From RI-106 sp964496875 (GTDB lineage Bacteria; Cyanobacteriota; Vampirovibrionia; Obscuribacterales; Obscuribacteraceae), in assembly GCA_964496875.1 (NCBI GenBank), contig CAZCBH010000017.1:4277-68276 (forward strand): a stretch of DNA of 64,000 bases, read 5' to 3'. The notes beneath the pieces are model-generated. The model worked only from the letters and a program-made list of their open reading frames with translations, ran no database searches and was not told where the DNA came from. Each line of letters opens with the position of its first letter. Position 1 is the first letter of the stretch. Made by a program: the position numbers and the translations under genes. Shown here piece by piece: positions 1 to 8,398 of this stretch.

Positions 1-1
1 G

Positions 2-322
2 CAGGTAGTGGCGGCTCGTCCTGCCTATACGCCGCCGGAGCAGTTTCGAGGCAGGCCGGTAAAAGAGAGCGATATCTATGCCTTTGGTGCTATCCTGCAC
101 TTTTTGCTTATTGGAAACGATCCGGCGCCCCTGGAGGGCGATAGAGAGCGAGATGGCGAAGCCGTTATGCCCGAAGACTTAAAAGCGATTATCGAAGCTT
201 GCAGTCAGTTTGAAGCATCCAAACGACCGCCGGGGGCGGATATTGTTCTGGCATGGATTGAAGAGGACGAGGGCTGCACCCTCGATCTTTCCGAAGTCGA
301 GAAAACCCCAAAAATCGCCTGA
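2..322 (+). CDS. Ser/Thr protein kinase, C-terminal fragment (5' end outside window)
   Basis: The reading frame is open from the first bases, so the start and the N-terminal lobe lie upstream of the window. What remains is the end of a eukaryotic-type kinase C-lobe: the APE-like segment PPEQF follows a TYR-like activation-loop end, then ESDIYAFGAILHFLL matches kinase subdomain IX with its conserved Asp. It ends in a short acidic tail. The segment closely resembles the same region of the next gene (IAPEQFSGRACLESDLYSLGAVLHFML), so the two are tandem paralogues, probably co-transcribed because only 15 bases separate them. Substrate unknown. The kinase assignment is solid although catalytic residues are not visible. 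Confidence 0.85.
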   Translation, partial: QVVAARPAYTPPEQFRGRPVKESDIYAFGAILHFLLIGNDPAPLEGDRERDGEAVMPEDLKAIIEACSQFEASKRPPGADIVLAWIEEDEGCTLDLSEVEKTPKIA

Positions 323-337
323 GAAGAGGAGGCTGAT

Positions 338-1744
338 TTGACCAGGCTTTCGGCAAAGACCGCCGTCGTTACCTATAAGAGCGATAATGCCGAGAAAAAT
401 CGCTCGCTGGCTGTCTGGTCGATTGCCCTCTTTATGGTGGTTTTTCCCTTGCCGGTGGTCTATCCCCTGGTGATGGCAAAATCCGTTATCTCACCGATGG
501 AGATTCTTTTCGTCTTACTCTCTATCGCCTCGGCTTTCTGGTTGTTTCGCTGCCTCTCCAACTATACGAAAGCCAGGGATTCTCGCCTGATTTTTAATGA
601 AGAGGGACTGGTCTTGCCCCGTAAGCAGGGCGATATCGCCGATGGTGCCAGGGGGCTTGGCTGGGGGCAAGTGGAGCGTATTTTTGTCGAGCCTCTGGGA
701 AAGAGCGACGAGAAAATTGTATTCAAGCTCGCCAAAGGGGGCGAGACCATCGCTATAAAGACTTCGGCTCTGGGCGTGGAAGATCTAGACAAGCTGATCT
801 CGGCCTGTGATCTTTGGGCTGACAAGGCCAGTCGCGATAAAAGTTTCGACAATATGGTCGATCGGGTGGTCCGCTGCAGAGTCGAAGCTGAGGAGACCAG
901 CTTTACCGGCATATGGATGGAAGAGGCCGAGCGTCGCATCTCCACCACCCCATTCAAGCCGCTGGAGCCGGGGGTCAGGTTGCAAGACGGTCGCATCAAA
1001 ATTATTCAACTGCTCACCGCCGGAGGCTGGTCGGCGATTTATCTATGCGAGTGGAAAGGCAAGACTCCAGCCATTTTGAAAGAGGCGGTGGTGCCGCCCT
1101 CCGCCAACGAGGGCTTGAAGGAAAAAGCAAGGGAACACTTCGAGCGAGAGGCTGTTTTGCTATCAGGGCTGGAGCATCAAAGAATCGCCCGAGTGATAGA
1201 TTATTTTGTCGAGAATGCCAGGCAATACATGCTTCTCGAGCGTATAAACGGCTCCACATTGCGAAATTATGTCCGGGATCGCGGTGCTGTTTCGGAGCGT
1301 CAGGCGCTTATCTGGGCTCGCGAAATAGCCGAAATTGTCGCTTATCTGCACAGCCGCACCCCGCCGATTATCCATCGTGATCTGACCCCGGAAAATCTGG
1401 TGCTCGATATGCGCGGTTCTTTAGTTCTGGTGGATTTCGGTGCCGCCAATGAGTTTGTCGGCACGGTGACGGGTACTCTTGTGGGCAAGCCTTCTTATAT
1501 CGCCCCGGAGCAGTTCTCCGGTAGGGCTTGCCTGGAGAGCGACCTCTATTCTTTGGGGGCGGTGCTTCACTTTATGCTCACCGCAAAAGAGCCTGAGCCC
1601 CTTTCGGTAAACAGTCCGCGCAGCCTCAATGCCCAGGTCTCTGAGGAGTTGGATACCCTTGTGCAAGAGCTCATGGCCATCGCTCCTTCAGAGCGAATAT
1701 CGTCGGCGAAGGAGGTCGGGCAGAGGCTCTCGATCTTGGCTTAG
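338..1744 (+). CDS. Membrane-anchored eukaryotic-type Ser/Thr protein kinase
   Basis: A 468-residue protein starting at TTG, chosen because a strong GAGGAGG ribosome site lies 5 bases upstream. Two hydrophobic segments (about residues 24-46 and 52-72) form an N-terminal membrane hairpin. Residues about 85-160 look like a small beta-rich PH-like domain (WGQVERIFVEPL), an inference from pattern only. The kinase domain spans about 216-466: glycine loop near 227-235, ATP-binding Lys248 (AILKEA), catalytic HRDLTPENL with HRD at 346-348, DFG at 366-368, and IAPEQF. All key residues are present, so it should phosphorylate Ser/Thr. The topology is unusual because most bacterial PknB-like kinases place the membrane segment after the kinase. 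It forms a tandem pair with the upstream fragment. Confidence 0.9.
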   Translation: MTRLSAKTAVVTYKSDNAEKNRSLAVWSIALFMVVFPLPVVYPLVMAKSVISPMEILFVLLSIASAFWLFRCLSNYTKARDSRLIFNEEGLVLPRKQGDIADGARGLGWGQVERIFVEPLGKSDEKIVFKLAKGGETIAIKTSALGVEDLDKLISACDLWADKASRDKSFDNMVDRVVRCRVEAEETSFTGIWMEEAERRISTTPFKPLEPGVRLQDGRIKIIQLLTAGGWSAIYLCEWKGKTPAILKEAVVPPSANEGLKEKAREHFEREAVLLSGLEHQRIARVIDYFVENARQYMLLERINGSTLRNYVRDRGAVSERQALIWAREIAEIVAYLHSRTPPIIHRDLTPENLVLDMRGSLVLVDFGAANEFVGTVTGTLVGKPSYIAPEQFSGRACLESDLYSLGAVLHFMLTAKEPEPLSVNSPRSLNAQVSEELDTLVQELMAIAPSERISSAKEVGQRLSILA

Positions 1745-1833
1745 ATTTCAGGCAGCCGAGGAAAATCTGTTTTTTGAGGGTAAATATTTAAAAGGCCGAC
1801 AGCCGCTTTTGATGAAGATAGAAATCAAGACCT

Positions 1834-2559
1834 ATGAACAAGAAAAAGCGAGATGATGAATCTCAGGTCGTTTTTGACAATCAGTTCCATCGAAATCTGA
1901 CCGGTGTGAGAAACTCGGCTGTGCAACAAAATCATCCCGATATAAACGCCATGGTGATGGAGCATCATCAAGCCGCCCGCGGTGCCCTGGCCCATAGTAC
2001 GCTCTACTCTATGCCCAGCGCCGCCTCGCGTTCGGACGAACAGCGTCAGGACTTCGAGCGTTCGGTACAGTTCGACGATCAGGCACCTTCGGTTTTCAAC
2101 TTTCGCTATGCCGCCAGGCAACTGGAGAAAGAGACAAAGCGTGCTCTCAAGTTTAATCGACCGCTTACCATAGCCATTGTCGGTTTTCACGAATTGCCGC
2201 TGGTCTACAGCAAATACGGCGTCCTTGCCCAGGAGCAGTCGATTCGCTATCTAGGAGAGTCTTTTGCCGGTTTTGTCGATCTCGATATCGACATCGTCGC
2301 TCGTTACGAGAGCTATCGATTTCTGCTTGTTCTGCCGGAGCATCCCCCGGACAAGGCGGTGAAGCGGTTTGAGGAGATGCGGCAACACTTTGCCACTGTG
2401 CCTGTGCAGTACCATCAATATAAGTTTATGCTGGAAGGCAGCTTCGGCATCGTTTCGGTTCCTCATCACGGTAAAGACTGGAAAGAGTTGCTGGCCAAAG
2501 CGGATCTGGCAGCCGATATGGTCATCGAAGCCGGAGGCAACTCCCTGGGTTCCTGCTAA
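1834..2559 (+). CDS. Degenerate GGDEF-domain protein
   Basis: A 241-residue soluble protein. The first 90 residues are polar and probably disordered. Residues about 92-235 follow the GGDEF (diguanylate cyclase) pattern: a start helix (ARQLEKETKRALKFNRPLT), the core strand LTIAIVGF, then RYESYRFLLVLPE at about 157-168 where active enzymes have R.GGDEF.vllP, and a final strand (GSFGIVSVP) with a closing helix. The signature is lost (YESYRF), so it should not make cyclic-di-GMP. It may act as a binding or scaffold domain; that is inference. The C-terminal part of the gene at 8399-10087 has the same kind of dead domain. The start has only a weak ribosome site. Confidence 0.7.
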   Translation: MNKKKRDDESQVVFDNQFHRNLTGVRNSAVQQNHPDINAMVMEHHQAARGALAHSTLYSMPSAASRSDEQRQDFERSVQFDDQAPSVFNFRYAARQLEKETKRALKFNRPLTIAIVGFHELPLVYSKYGVLAQEQSIRYLGESFAGFVDLDIDIVARYESYRFLLVLPEHPPDKAVKRFEEMRQHFATVPVQYHQYKFMLEGSFGIVSVPHHGKDWKELLAKADLAADMVIEAGGNSLGSC

Positions 2560-2578
2560 AAAACGGTACATTTCTATT

Positions 2579-2827
2579 ATGGAAACCATGGCTCTATCTC
2601 CGGATTTGCTCTCACTTCTCATCGGTGTGCCGGTGGCTATTTTTGTGGTGGGCGGTTTTGTCGCTTTTCTCTTCTACAAATTCACGCGCTTTGTGGTCGG
2701 TACCCTGGTTAAGATAGGGCTCTCTTTTGTCGTCTTGCTCTCATCTTTCGGCTCCGGTTTTTATCTATATAAGAACCCATCTTTTTTGAAAGAGATCAAG
2801 AAGAGTGTCAGCGTTTTATTTCGTTGA
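2579..2827 (+). CDS. Small two-helix membrane protein, unknown function
   Basis: An 82-residue protein with ATG at 2579 (a second ATG is three codons later). It contains two hydrophobic segments, LLIGVPVAIFVVGGFVAFLF and a second beginning IGLSFVVLLSSFGSG, then a short basic tail. There is no recognisable family and no clear ribosome site. It follows the dead-GGDEF gene by 19 bases on the same strand, so co-transcription is likely. Its last 20 bases overlap the 3' end of the convergent gene that follows. Coding potential is supported mainly by the clean two-helix pattern with basic residues between and after the helices. Confidence 0.5.
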   Translation: METMALSPDLLSLLIGVPVAIFVVGGFVAFLFYKFTRFVVGTLVKIGLSFVVLLSSFGSGFYLYKNPSFLKEIKKSVSVLFR

Positions 2828-3773
2828 GTTGAGGATAACTCTCCCGGGTCTCTCGCTCCAGTTCTTCCTGAAACTCTTCCACCGCTTTTGGGCCGGCTAA
2901 ATCTACCAGACCTTCTCGAAAAATATATAGCTCTTGTTTCAGACTTTCCAGATCCCGCTTTTGTTTGCGCAGGGTATACTCCACGGTGAACTGGTCGGCG
3001 GCGCCAAGATGCTCCTGGGTTTGTAGCGCCATCGCTTTGAGCGCTCTTAGATCGTCTTCGGCGGCAAGCAGATGGTTATGGAATTTCTTGTACTGTCGAT
3101 AGCGCAAAACCAGCTTGTCTGCGGTATCTCTCACCATCTGATAGAGAAGAATCTGCTCTACTTGAGTGACTCTCAGTTTCTCCAGGTCGCTTCTGTCTTT
3201 TTTATCGAAGACTGTGTTCAAAAGAGAGAGACCCAGGCTGGTGGCTGCTGAGCCGCCTATTCCCGGACTGAATGCTCTGATTGAACCTACCCCTCCATAG
3301 ATTGCTGCGCTCAGGGTACGCATCATAAGCGAGGTTATCTTGCCTGGATCGGAGGAAGGCATCAGCTTTTGCAGGACGAAGTTAATCTCGGGAGAATTGG
3401 CCAGGGTTGCCTGCCAGAGTGCCGAGAGCTGTTGCTTCTCTTTCTCTCTAACGTCGTCTTTGATTTTGGCGGTTTCGTCTGCACTTTCTATCAAGGGTAG
3501 TGGTACCAGATTCAGTGACTTTGCCTGGTCGGCGTTTCGCTCGTTTATCGTTTCAAGGCTTTGTTGCTTCGCTGTTTTTACATCGATAGGGGCGAGCAGG
3601 GGAGATCCCGCTTCCAGGGGAGACTTCGGCTTGTACTGATTGGTTTCGATATGCATATTAATTGGTAGCTTCAGTTCGTTGCTATCGAGGGCGAAGGCTC
3701 GGGCCGGTTCTAGAAGAAGAAACAGAGCAGTCAGACGACAGATCCTTACAAGGGATGAAGAAGAAGAGGACAT
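2808..3773 (-). CDS. Exported alpha-helical protein, unknown function
   Basis: A 321-residue protein with an N-terminal signal peptide: serines, an Arg, the hydrophobic run LTALFLLLEP, then a likely cleavage site after ARAFA. The mature part is almost wholly helical, with long amphipathic stretches (about residues 195-315, rich in Leu, Arg, Glu and Gln) that suggest coiled coil. A central Gly/Ala/Ser-rich segment (about 150-175, GGVGSIRAFSPGIGGSAATS) could be membrane-active. The helical pattern, with ALWQATLANSPEINFVLQKL near 125-145, faintly recalls TolC-type outer-membrane factors, but the protein is too short and lacks the repeat; I do not assign it. An AAGG ribosome site is 8 bases before the ATG. 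Confidence 0.7.
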   Translation of the reverse strand: MSSSSSSLVRICRLTALFLLLEPARAFALDSNELKLPINMHIETNQYKPKSPLEAGSPLLAPIDVKTAKQQSLETINERNADQAKSLNLVPLPLIESADETAKIKDDVREKEKQQLSALWQATLANSPEINFVLQKLMPSSDPGKITSLMMRTLSAAIYGGVGSIRAFSPGIGGSAATSLGLSLLNTVFDKKDRSDLEKLRVTQVEQILLYQMVRDTADKLVLRYRQYKKFHNHLLAAEDDLRALKAMALQTQEHLGAADQFTVEYTLRKQKRDLESLKQELYIFREGLVDLAGPKAVEEFQEELERETRESYPQLNEIKR

Positions 3774-3940
3774 GGTAATTACCTTTGACGGGCCTATCCG
3801 GCTCGATCTGGGACGATGTTTATCTCTTCTAGAGTCACCTTGACATCGCGGGACGGCAGAGACTTTTGTCCGAGCAGGACGGCAAAGTTAAAGACTATAA
3901 GCCTTCTTGCATACGTAAGGATTCTGTTAGATGTGGCTTC

Positions 3941-6526
3941 TTAGCTATTGCGCTTCAAAATCTCTTTTGCTTTTTTATAAATCGCTTCGGCATTTTCATT
4001 CTGACCGAGTTTCTTCACCACTTTGGCATAATCGGTCAGGGTGCGCCCTATATCTTCATGATCTCGGTCGAGCATCGCCTTTCTAATCTCGAGCACCCGG
4101 GAGAATTCGTCTTCGGCTTCTTCCAGTTTATCGAGACGATAGTGAATGGTGCCCAGGGAGTGCAGATAGTCTGCGAAAGCGAGGGGATCCTTTTGCTCTT
4201 TCTTTTCGTAGAGCGTTACCGCTTTTTTCATGAAAGGCTCGGCTCTGTCGAAAAACTTCTGGATACAAAGAGTCATGGCCAGATTGTTATAGTCTTCTAT
4301 TAGATCAGGGCTTTCCGGACCAAGGTCGTTGAGCTTGTGAACAAGTATGCGCTCGTAAATGACCTGGGCTTCTTTGTAGTTGCCCTGCTCGAAATGTCTT
4401 TCTGCCAGCCTTTCAAAGGCTTCTCCCAGAGCGTCTTCGTCCTGCTCTCCTGCGCCTGCTCCTGCAAATTTGTTGGCGGCGCTGGGCTCTTTGGCTATGA
4501 GGGCGGCTAGCTGTCTGGCTTTTGCGGCTTCGGGCATTATCGTGTCGGCATGACGGCCTTTTCTCTTTATGCCTTTGGCACTGTCGTGCTGCTGCTGCGA
4601 TCCCTGCTCTATTTGAGCGAGCAGCTCTTCTGCCGAGAGACCTTTTAGAGCATCTGTTTCTGCTTCTGCTTTTACCGGTTCCTGTTCCTGCATAGATCCC
4701 GGTTCCGCCTCTTCGGGCTCGGCACTCTTTTGAATCAAGTTTCCGAGTAAGCCGCCCATTTTCTTAGGTGGCGCATCGGCTCTGGAACTCTCGTCGGAGC
4801 TTCCGCCGAGTCCCTGGAGCAGGGCACCTAGTCCGCCGCCAGTCTCTTCTTCCCTGGCGACCGCGGCAACCGGGACCTTCTCCTCTTCAATCTCTTCTAC
4901 CTGTTCTTGTACTTGTTCACTTTCTGGTTCTGGTTCTGGTTCTGGTTCTGGATGAGGCTCTTCGCCATTGCGCAGAGGTCCGAGCAGGGTATCGAGGGTG
5001 GGAGGGGTGGCCGGAACTTCGACTTTTAGCGGTTCCGGCTCGGGCTCTGGTTCCGGTTCGGTTTCGGGCTCCGGCTCTGGTTCTGGCTGCGAAACTGTTT
5101 CTTCCTCCATCGATTTGACCGCAAGGGCGGCAAGCAGGCTTTTGGGAACGACCGACTCTTCTTCCTCTTCTACAACCTCTCGGGCAACCGGAATTGGTTC
5201 TGGCTCCGGCTCCACTTCCTGTACCGGTTCTGGCGCGGTCAACTTTCCTGCAGAGAGGGCTGCCATATTTTCCCGGGTCTGTTTCATCAAGTTCTTTTCG
5301 CCGCGCATTTTCAAGCCGCTTTCCGGGCTCCATTTGAGGTCTCGAAGAGCTTGCTCGAAACTGGGAGAAGCGCTCTGGCTCTGGTGCAAACAGTAGTCGA
5401 GGGCGGCTATGGCATCGTCCGGACTGAGCCAGCCTTTTGATACCATCTGGTAGCAACGCAGGGTGGCTTGCAGGGTAGGAACATCCATGAAGCCGGTCAG
5501 TACCAGGACTTTTCCTATGAGGGCGGCATCGTGGGCAGTAATGTCGAAAGCCTTGTCGATATCTTCATCGGTCACCACCCGGGCCATTTTGACCAGGGTG
5601 CGGTAATCTATAGGGGGCTTATCCGGCGCTTCGATGGTGGCACTATCGGTGACTTCCTTCAGCGCTTCTTCCGGTGAGACACCGGTGGAGAATACTTCGG
5701 AGAGACATTCGCAGGCTTTGAGCGGATCTAGTTCGTCGCTTTTTACGCAGGTCTGGAAGAAGAGTGCCGCATCGAGCAGTTCCTGGGAAATAAGCTGCTG
5801 GGATACGAGCACAGTTCCTATTGGTTGCTGGTTGGCCAGACCCCATTCAAGGGCGTCCATCACATCGTTTTCCGATAGAATGCCTGCCATGACAAGCAAT
5901 TCGCCCAGTCTGACTATCTGTTTTTTCTTCTCGGGTTTTTTCTCTTCTTCTTTACCGGCGGTGGCTTCTACTCCGGCCAGCTCTTGAAGGGACTTTATTG
6001 CCTCTTCTCTGGTCAGCATCTCGTCCCGGAGGCGGACCTGAATATCGAGAGCTTTCTCCAGAAATTCTGCCTGAATAGCTTCATTGAGAACCAGCATCCG
6101 ACCCAGCGGCATGCCTGTATTCAAGCCCTGTTCCATAGCTTGAGAGAGTTGATCCTGGCTGATTATCGAAGCATCGACCAGCAATTCGCCGAGCTTGCCG
6201 GTGCGGGCTCGCTTGGCTGCGGAGGCGTCGTAGTCTTCCAGGACATCGGCAAAGGAAGCGCCGATTTTCCTGGCTACTTTTATGCACTGTACGGCGATAT
6301 TGATATCTATTGTGTGGTCACGCAGCATGGACTGCGCTTCCAGGGCTACCTGCAGGTCTTTTGGGGTCAGATGACCGGACATGACCAGGACCTGGCCTAT
6401 CTGAAGCTTTTTAGAACGGGAATGCTTGACGGCTTCTTGGAGTTGGGGCGGCGATAACACACCGGCCTGCACAAGTAGATCGCCAAGCCGGGCACTATTA
6501 GAATATCTGCGAAAAATAGATGACAC
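3941..6526 (-). CDS. Four GspE/MshE-N-like repeats, Pro-Glu linker and TPR domain protein
   Basis: An 861-residue soluble protein in three parts. Residues about 13-365 hold four repeats resembling the N-terminal domain of type II secretion/type IV pilus ATPases (MshEN/T2SSE-N; cyclic-di-GMP or partner binding in known cases). Examples are LGDLLVQAGVLSPPQLQEAV (13-32), LGELLVDASIISQDQLSQAM, LGELLVMAGILSENDVMDAL and a more diverged fourth copy near 308-360. There is no ATPase domain. Residues about 430-680 are acidic and low-complexity with Pro-Glu dipeptide runs. The C-terminus (about 695-858) has kinesin-light-chain-type TPRs (DLIEDYNNLAMTLCIQKFFDRA). The architecture fits an adaptor or scaffold. 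The function is not known to me. Confidence 0.8.
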   Translation of the reverse strand: MSSIFRRYSNSARLGDLLVQAGVLSPPQLQEAVKHSRSKKLQIGQVLVMSGHLTPKDLQVALEAQSMLRDHTIDINIAVQCIKVARKIGASFADVLEDYDASAAKRARTGKLGELLVDASIISQDQLSQAMEQGLNTGMPLGRMLVLNEAIQAEFLEKALDIQVRLRDEMLTREEAIKSLQELAGVEATAGKEEEKKPEKKKQIVRLGELLVMAGILSENDVMDALEWGLANQQPIGTVLVSQQLISQELLDAALFFQTCVKSDELDPLKACECLSEVFSTGVSPEEALKEVTDSATIEAPDKPPIDYRTLVKMARVVTDEDIDKAFDITAHDAALIGKVLVLTGFMDVPTLQATLRCYQMVSKGWLSPDDAIAALDYCLHQSQSASPSFEQALRDLKWSPESGLKMRGEKNLMKQTRENMAALSAGKLTAPEPVQEVEPEPEPIPVAREVVEEEEESVVPKSLLAALAVKSMEEETVSQPEPEPEPETEPEPEPEPEPLKVEVPATPPTLDTLLGPLRNGEEPHPEPEPEPEPESEQVQEQVEEIEEEKVPVAAVAREEETGGGLGALLQGLGGSSDESSRADAPPKKMGGLLGNLIQKSAEPEEAEPGSMQEQEPVKAEAETDALKGLSAEELLAQIEQGSQQQHDSAKGIKRKGRHADTIMPEAAKARQLAALIAKEPSAANKFAGAGAGEQDEDALGEAFERLAERHFEQGNYKEAQVIYERILVHKLNDLGPESPDLIEDYNNLAMTLCIQKFFDRAEPFMKKAVTLYEKKEQKDPLAFADYLHSLGTIHYRLDKLEEAEDEFSRVLEIRKAMLDRDHEDIGRTLTDYAKVVKKLGQNENAEAIYKKAKEILKRNS

Positions 6527-6564
6527 CAGAATAAACCGGATTGCTAATTGAAATCGCTTCCGCT

Positions 6565-6595
6565 ACTATAACATCTTGCCCATATTCACCGGCAA
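6565..6595 (-). promoter_or_regulatory. Possible promoter of the four-repeat adaptor gene
   Basis: Read on the minus strand, TTGCCG (6590-6595) is followed after 19 bases by TATAGT (6565-6570), about 40 bases before the ATG at 6526. The -10 matches five of six consensus bases but the spacer is long, so this is a weak prediction. Confidence 0.3.
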
Positions 6596-6637
6596 TTGCG
6601 CGCACCTGGCTTATTGCCCGACAAATTTATAGATTAT

Positions 6638-7153
6638 CTACTTATTTAAGGCCTCTTTATAAGACAGGAGAGTAAATTCGTCGAAGAGGACGAATTTTAT
6701 TCGGTTCGGCTGGTGGTGGTCCTGGCAGAACTCTTTTACTGTCGTAATCGCTATTGCGGCTGCTCTATCAACGGGAAAGCCATAGGCTCCGGTGCTTATC
6801 GAAGGAAAGGCGATGCTGTCTATTTCGTATTGTTCGGCAAGCTCCAGGCTGGAGCGATAGGCGCTGGCTAGAACCGCATCTTCGTTGCCGGTGCCGCCGC
6901 GCCAGATCGGTCCTACGGTATGAATAACGAAGCGGGCTTTAAGGTTGCCACCGCCGGTGATTACAGCTTTGCCCGGGGGCAGCCTACCTTCGAGGGCGAC
7001 AATCTGTTTGCATTCTTCTTTTATGGAGGGGCCGCCTGCTCTATGGATGGCGCCGTCCACTCCGCCTCCACCCATCAGGGAGGAATTGGCGGCATTGACT
7101 ATGGCGTCGGTCTCTTCTCGGGTTATATCACCGCGAACGAGGCTGATTGTCAT
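6638..7153 (-). CDS. Macro-domain ADP-ribose binding/hydrolase protein
   Basis: A 171-residue single macro domain of the MacroD/YmdB type. Residues near 20-42 (NAANSSLMGGGGVDGAIH) are the signature ligand loop and include the Asn and Asp used by O-acetyl-ADP-ribose deacetylases and mono-ADP-ribosyl hydrolases. Near 118-126, PSISTGAYGFP is the second conserved loop. Expected activity is removal of ADP-ribose from acidic residues or hydrolysis of O-acetyl-ADP-ribose in the cytoplasm. The ATG lies 4 bases after the stop codon of the upstream gene (7158-8273), so translation is probably coupled. The linkage to that unknown protein is the interesting feature. Confidence 0.93.
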   Translation of the reverse strand: MTISLVRGDITREETDAIVNAANSSLMGGGGVDGAIHRAGGPSIKEECKQIVALEGRLPPGKAVITGGGNLKARFVIHTVGPIWRGGTGNEDAVLASAYRSSLELAEQYEIDSIAFPSISTGAYGFPVDRAAAIAITTVKEFCQDHHQPNRIKFVLFDEFTLLSYKEALNK

Positions 7154-7157
7154 TCAG

Positions 7158-8273
7158 TCAGGACCAGGTTTCTGACGATAGGAGCTTGGCTTTGATGCCG
7201 GTATGATCATAGCGGTCGACAACCGCTTTGCCGTCGGCATAGTTGATTTCGCGGGTCTCTTTCGGGAAGGGGCTGACTTTGCCGCCGGCACCATCGCTGT
7301 AGAGATACTGGACCATGTTGTATTCTACGTTGCCTTCGTTATATCTCTCCGAAACTCTGGTAAGCGGTCTTCTGTAACTGTCGAAATGAGAGGTGTTGCA
7401 GGCACCGTCTTCGCCGTAGGAAGTATGCAGAGTTGAGAAGTCGCCTGCTGTCTGGATTTCTGTAGTACCTTTGGCGTCTACAACCCGGGTGTATTTAGTG
7501 TCGGGCCCTTTGAATTTTTTGGTCATGTCCAGCTTGGTGGCGAACAGATAACCTTCGGGACTGCCATTCAGGCTGTCTAAGCCGGATTCGGACTTTTCGA
7601 GGCGGGCAAGTTCCGGGAGGCGTCCCAGTTTTTGTTCGCGGTACTGCGGAAGCCCGTCGCTAATACCTATGCCTATGTTGTTGATGCGGGCCGCTTCGTT
7701 GGCAGCGGTCTCTCTGGCGTGGTAGAACTCTTTCGGAACAGCCATCTCGCGACTGCCTGTCATTGCCGGGAGATCAGCAGGTGTACGCATTTTGAGGAGC
7801 TGGGCGATGGGGGCGGCACTTCCTGCTTCGTTGCTGTAGATGTCTCTGGAGCGCGGCGCTTGCCGATTATTTTCCAGGTTCAGCGAAATTTCCGGTACGG
7901 TGGAGAGTTCTTGTTGAGCCGCTCTCTTAATCGCTCCGGCCACACCGTCTGCCGCGAATGTCGGCAAGGCAGCTACCGCCGCCTGCGCTTTCCGCTCTTC
8001 GATAGGTTGCGGTTTCAGTTCGGTATATCCTGATTCGAAGAGGCTCTGGCTCAACAGGTATTCATGCTGGAGATTCGGAATTGCCAGTGGTGGGGCGCTC
8101 ATGTCCGATGCCGATTTCGACTTGGCATCTTCCTCCCATTGAGAAGAAGGGGGGGGACCAATACCGCTAGACTTGCCTTTTCCTGCATCTCGGCGGAAAT
8201 TTGGCTGCTCGAAACGACCACCTGTTGCTGAATAGGTGTCAGAATGATTGGATTCCGCTGGATTGAAGGCCAT
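7158..8273 (-). CDS. Unknown protein coupled to the macro-domain gene
   Basis: A 371-residue protein without signal peptide or membrane segment. The first 110 residues are polar and Pro/Ser-rich, probably disordered. The C-terminal 130 residues are a beta-rich module with repeated Tyr-containing strands (GDFSTLHTSYGEDGA, YRRPLTRVSERYNEGNVEYN, YADGKAVVDRYDHTG). These resemble the wind-up of YD/RHS-type or MORN-like beta repeats but are too few to assign. It ends four bases before the macro-domain gene. No family recognised. An AAAGG ribosome site lies about 14 bases before the ATG. Confidence 0.7.
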   Translation of the reverse strand: MAFNPAESNHSDTYSATGGRFEQPNFRRDAGKGKSSGIGPPPSSQWEEDAKSKSASDMSAPPLAIPNLQHEYLLSQSLFESGYTELKPQPIEERKAQAAVAALPTFAADGVAGAIKRAAQQELSTVPEISLNLENNRQAPRSRDIYSNEAGSAAPIAQLLKMRTPADLPAMTGSREMAVPKEFYHARETAANEAARINNIGIGISDGLPQYREQKLGRLPELARLEKSESGLDSLNGSPEGYLFATKLDMTKKFKGPDTKYTRVVDAKGTTEIQTAGDFSTLHTSYGEDGACNTSHFDSYRRPLTRVSERYNEGNVEYNMVQYLYSDGAGGKVSPFPKETREINYADGKAVVDRYDHTGIKAKLLSSETWS

Positions 8274-8398
8274 GGTCGGGGTGCGCCTTTGATGCTTCGA
8301 CTTCTACATCTACTTTAGTAAGAGCTTTGAACAGCACCTTTAATAGTAGATCACAGGAGCGCGTTGTCAAGCCGAATTAATCTCGGTCTTTATAACTG

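Noticed and set aside
4768..5396. Plus-strand frames rich in Ser, Gly, Leu and Val opposite the adaptor gene
   Set aside because: They are shadows of the Pro-Glu repeat codons of the minus-strand gene.
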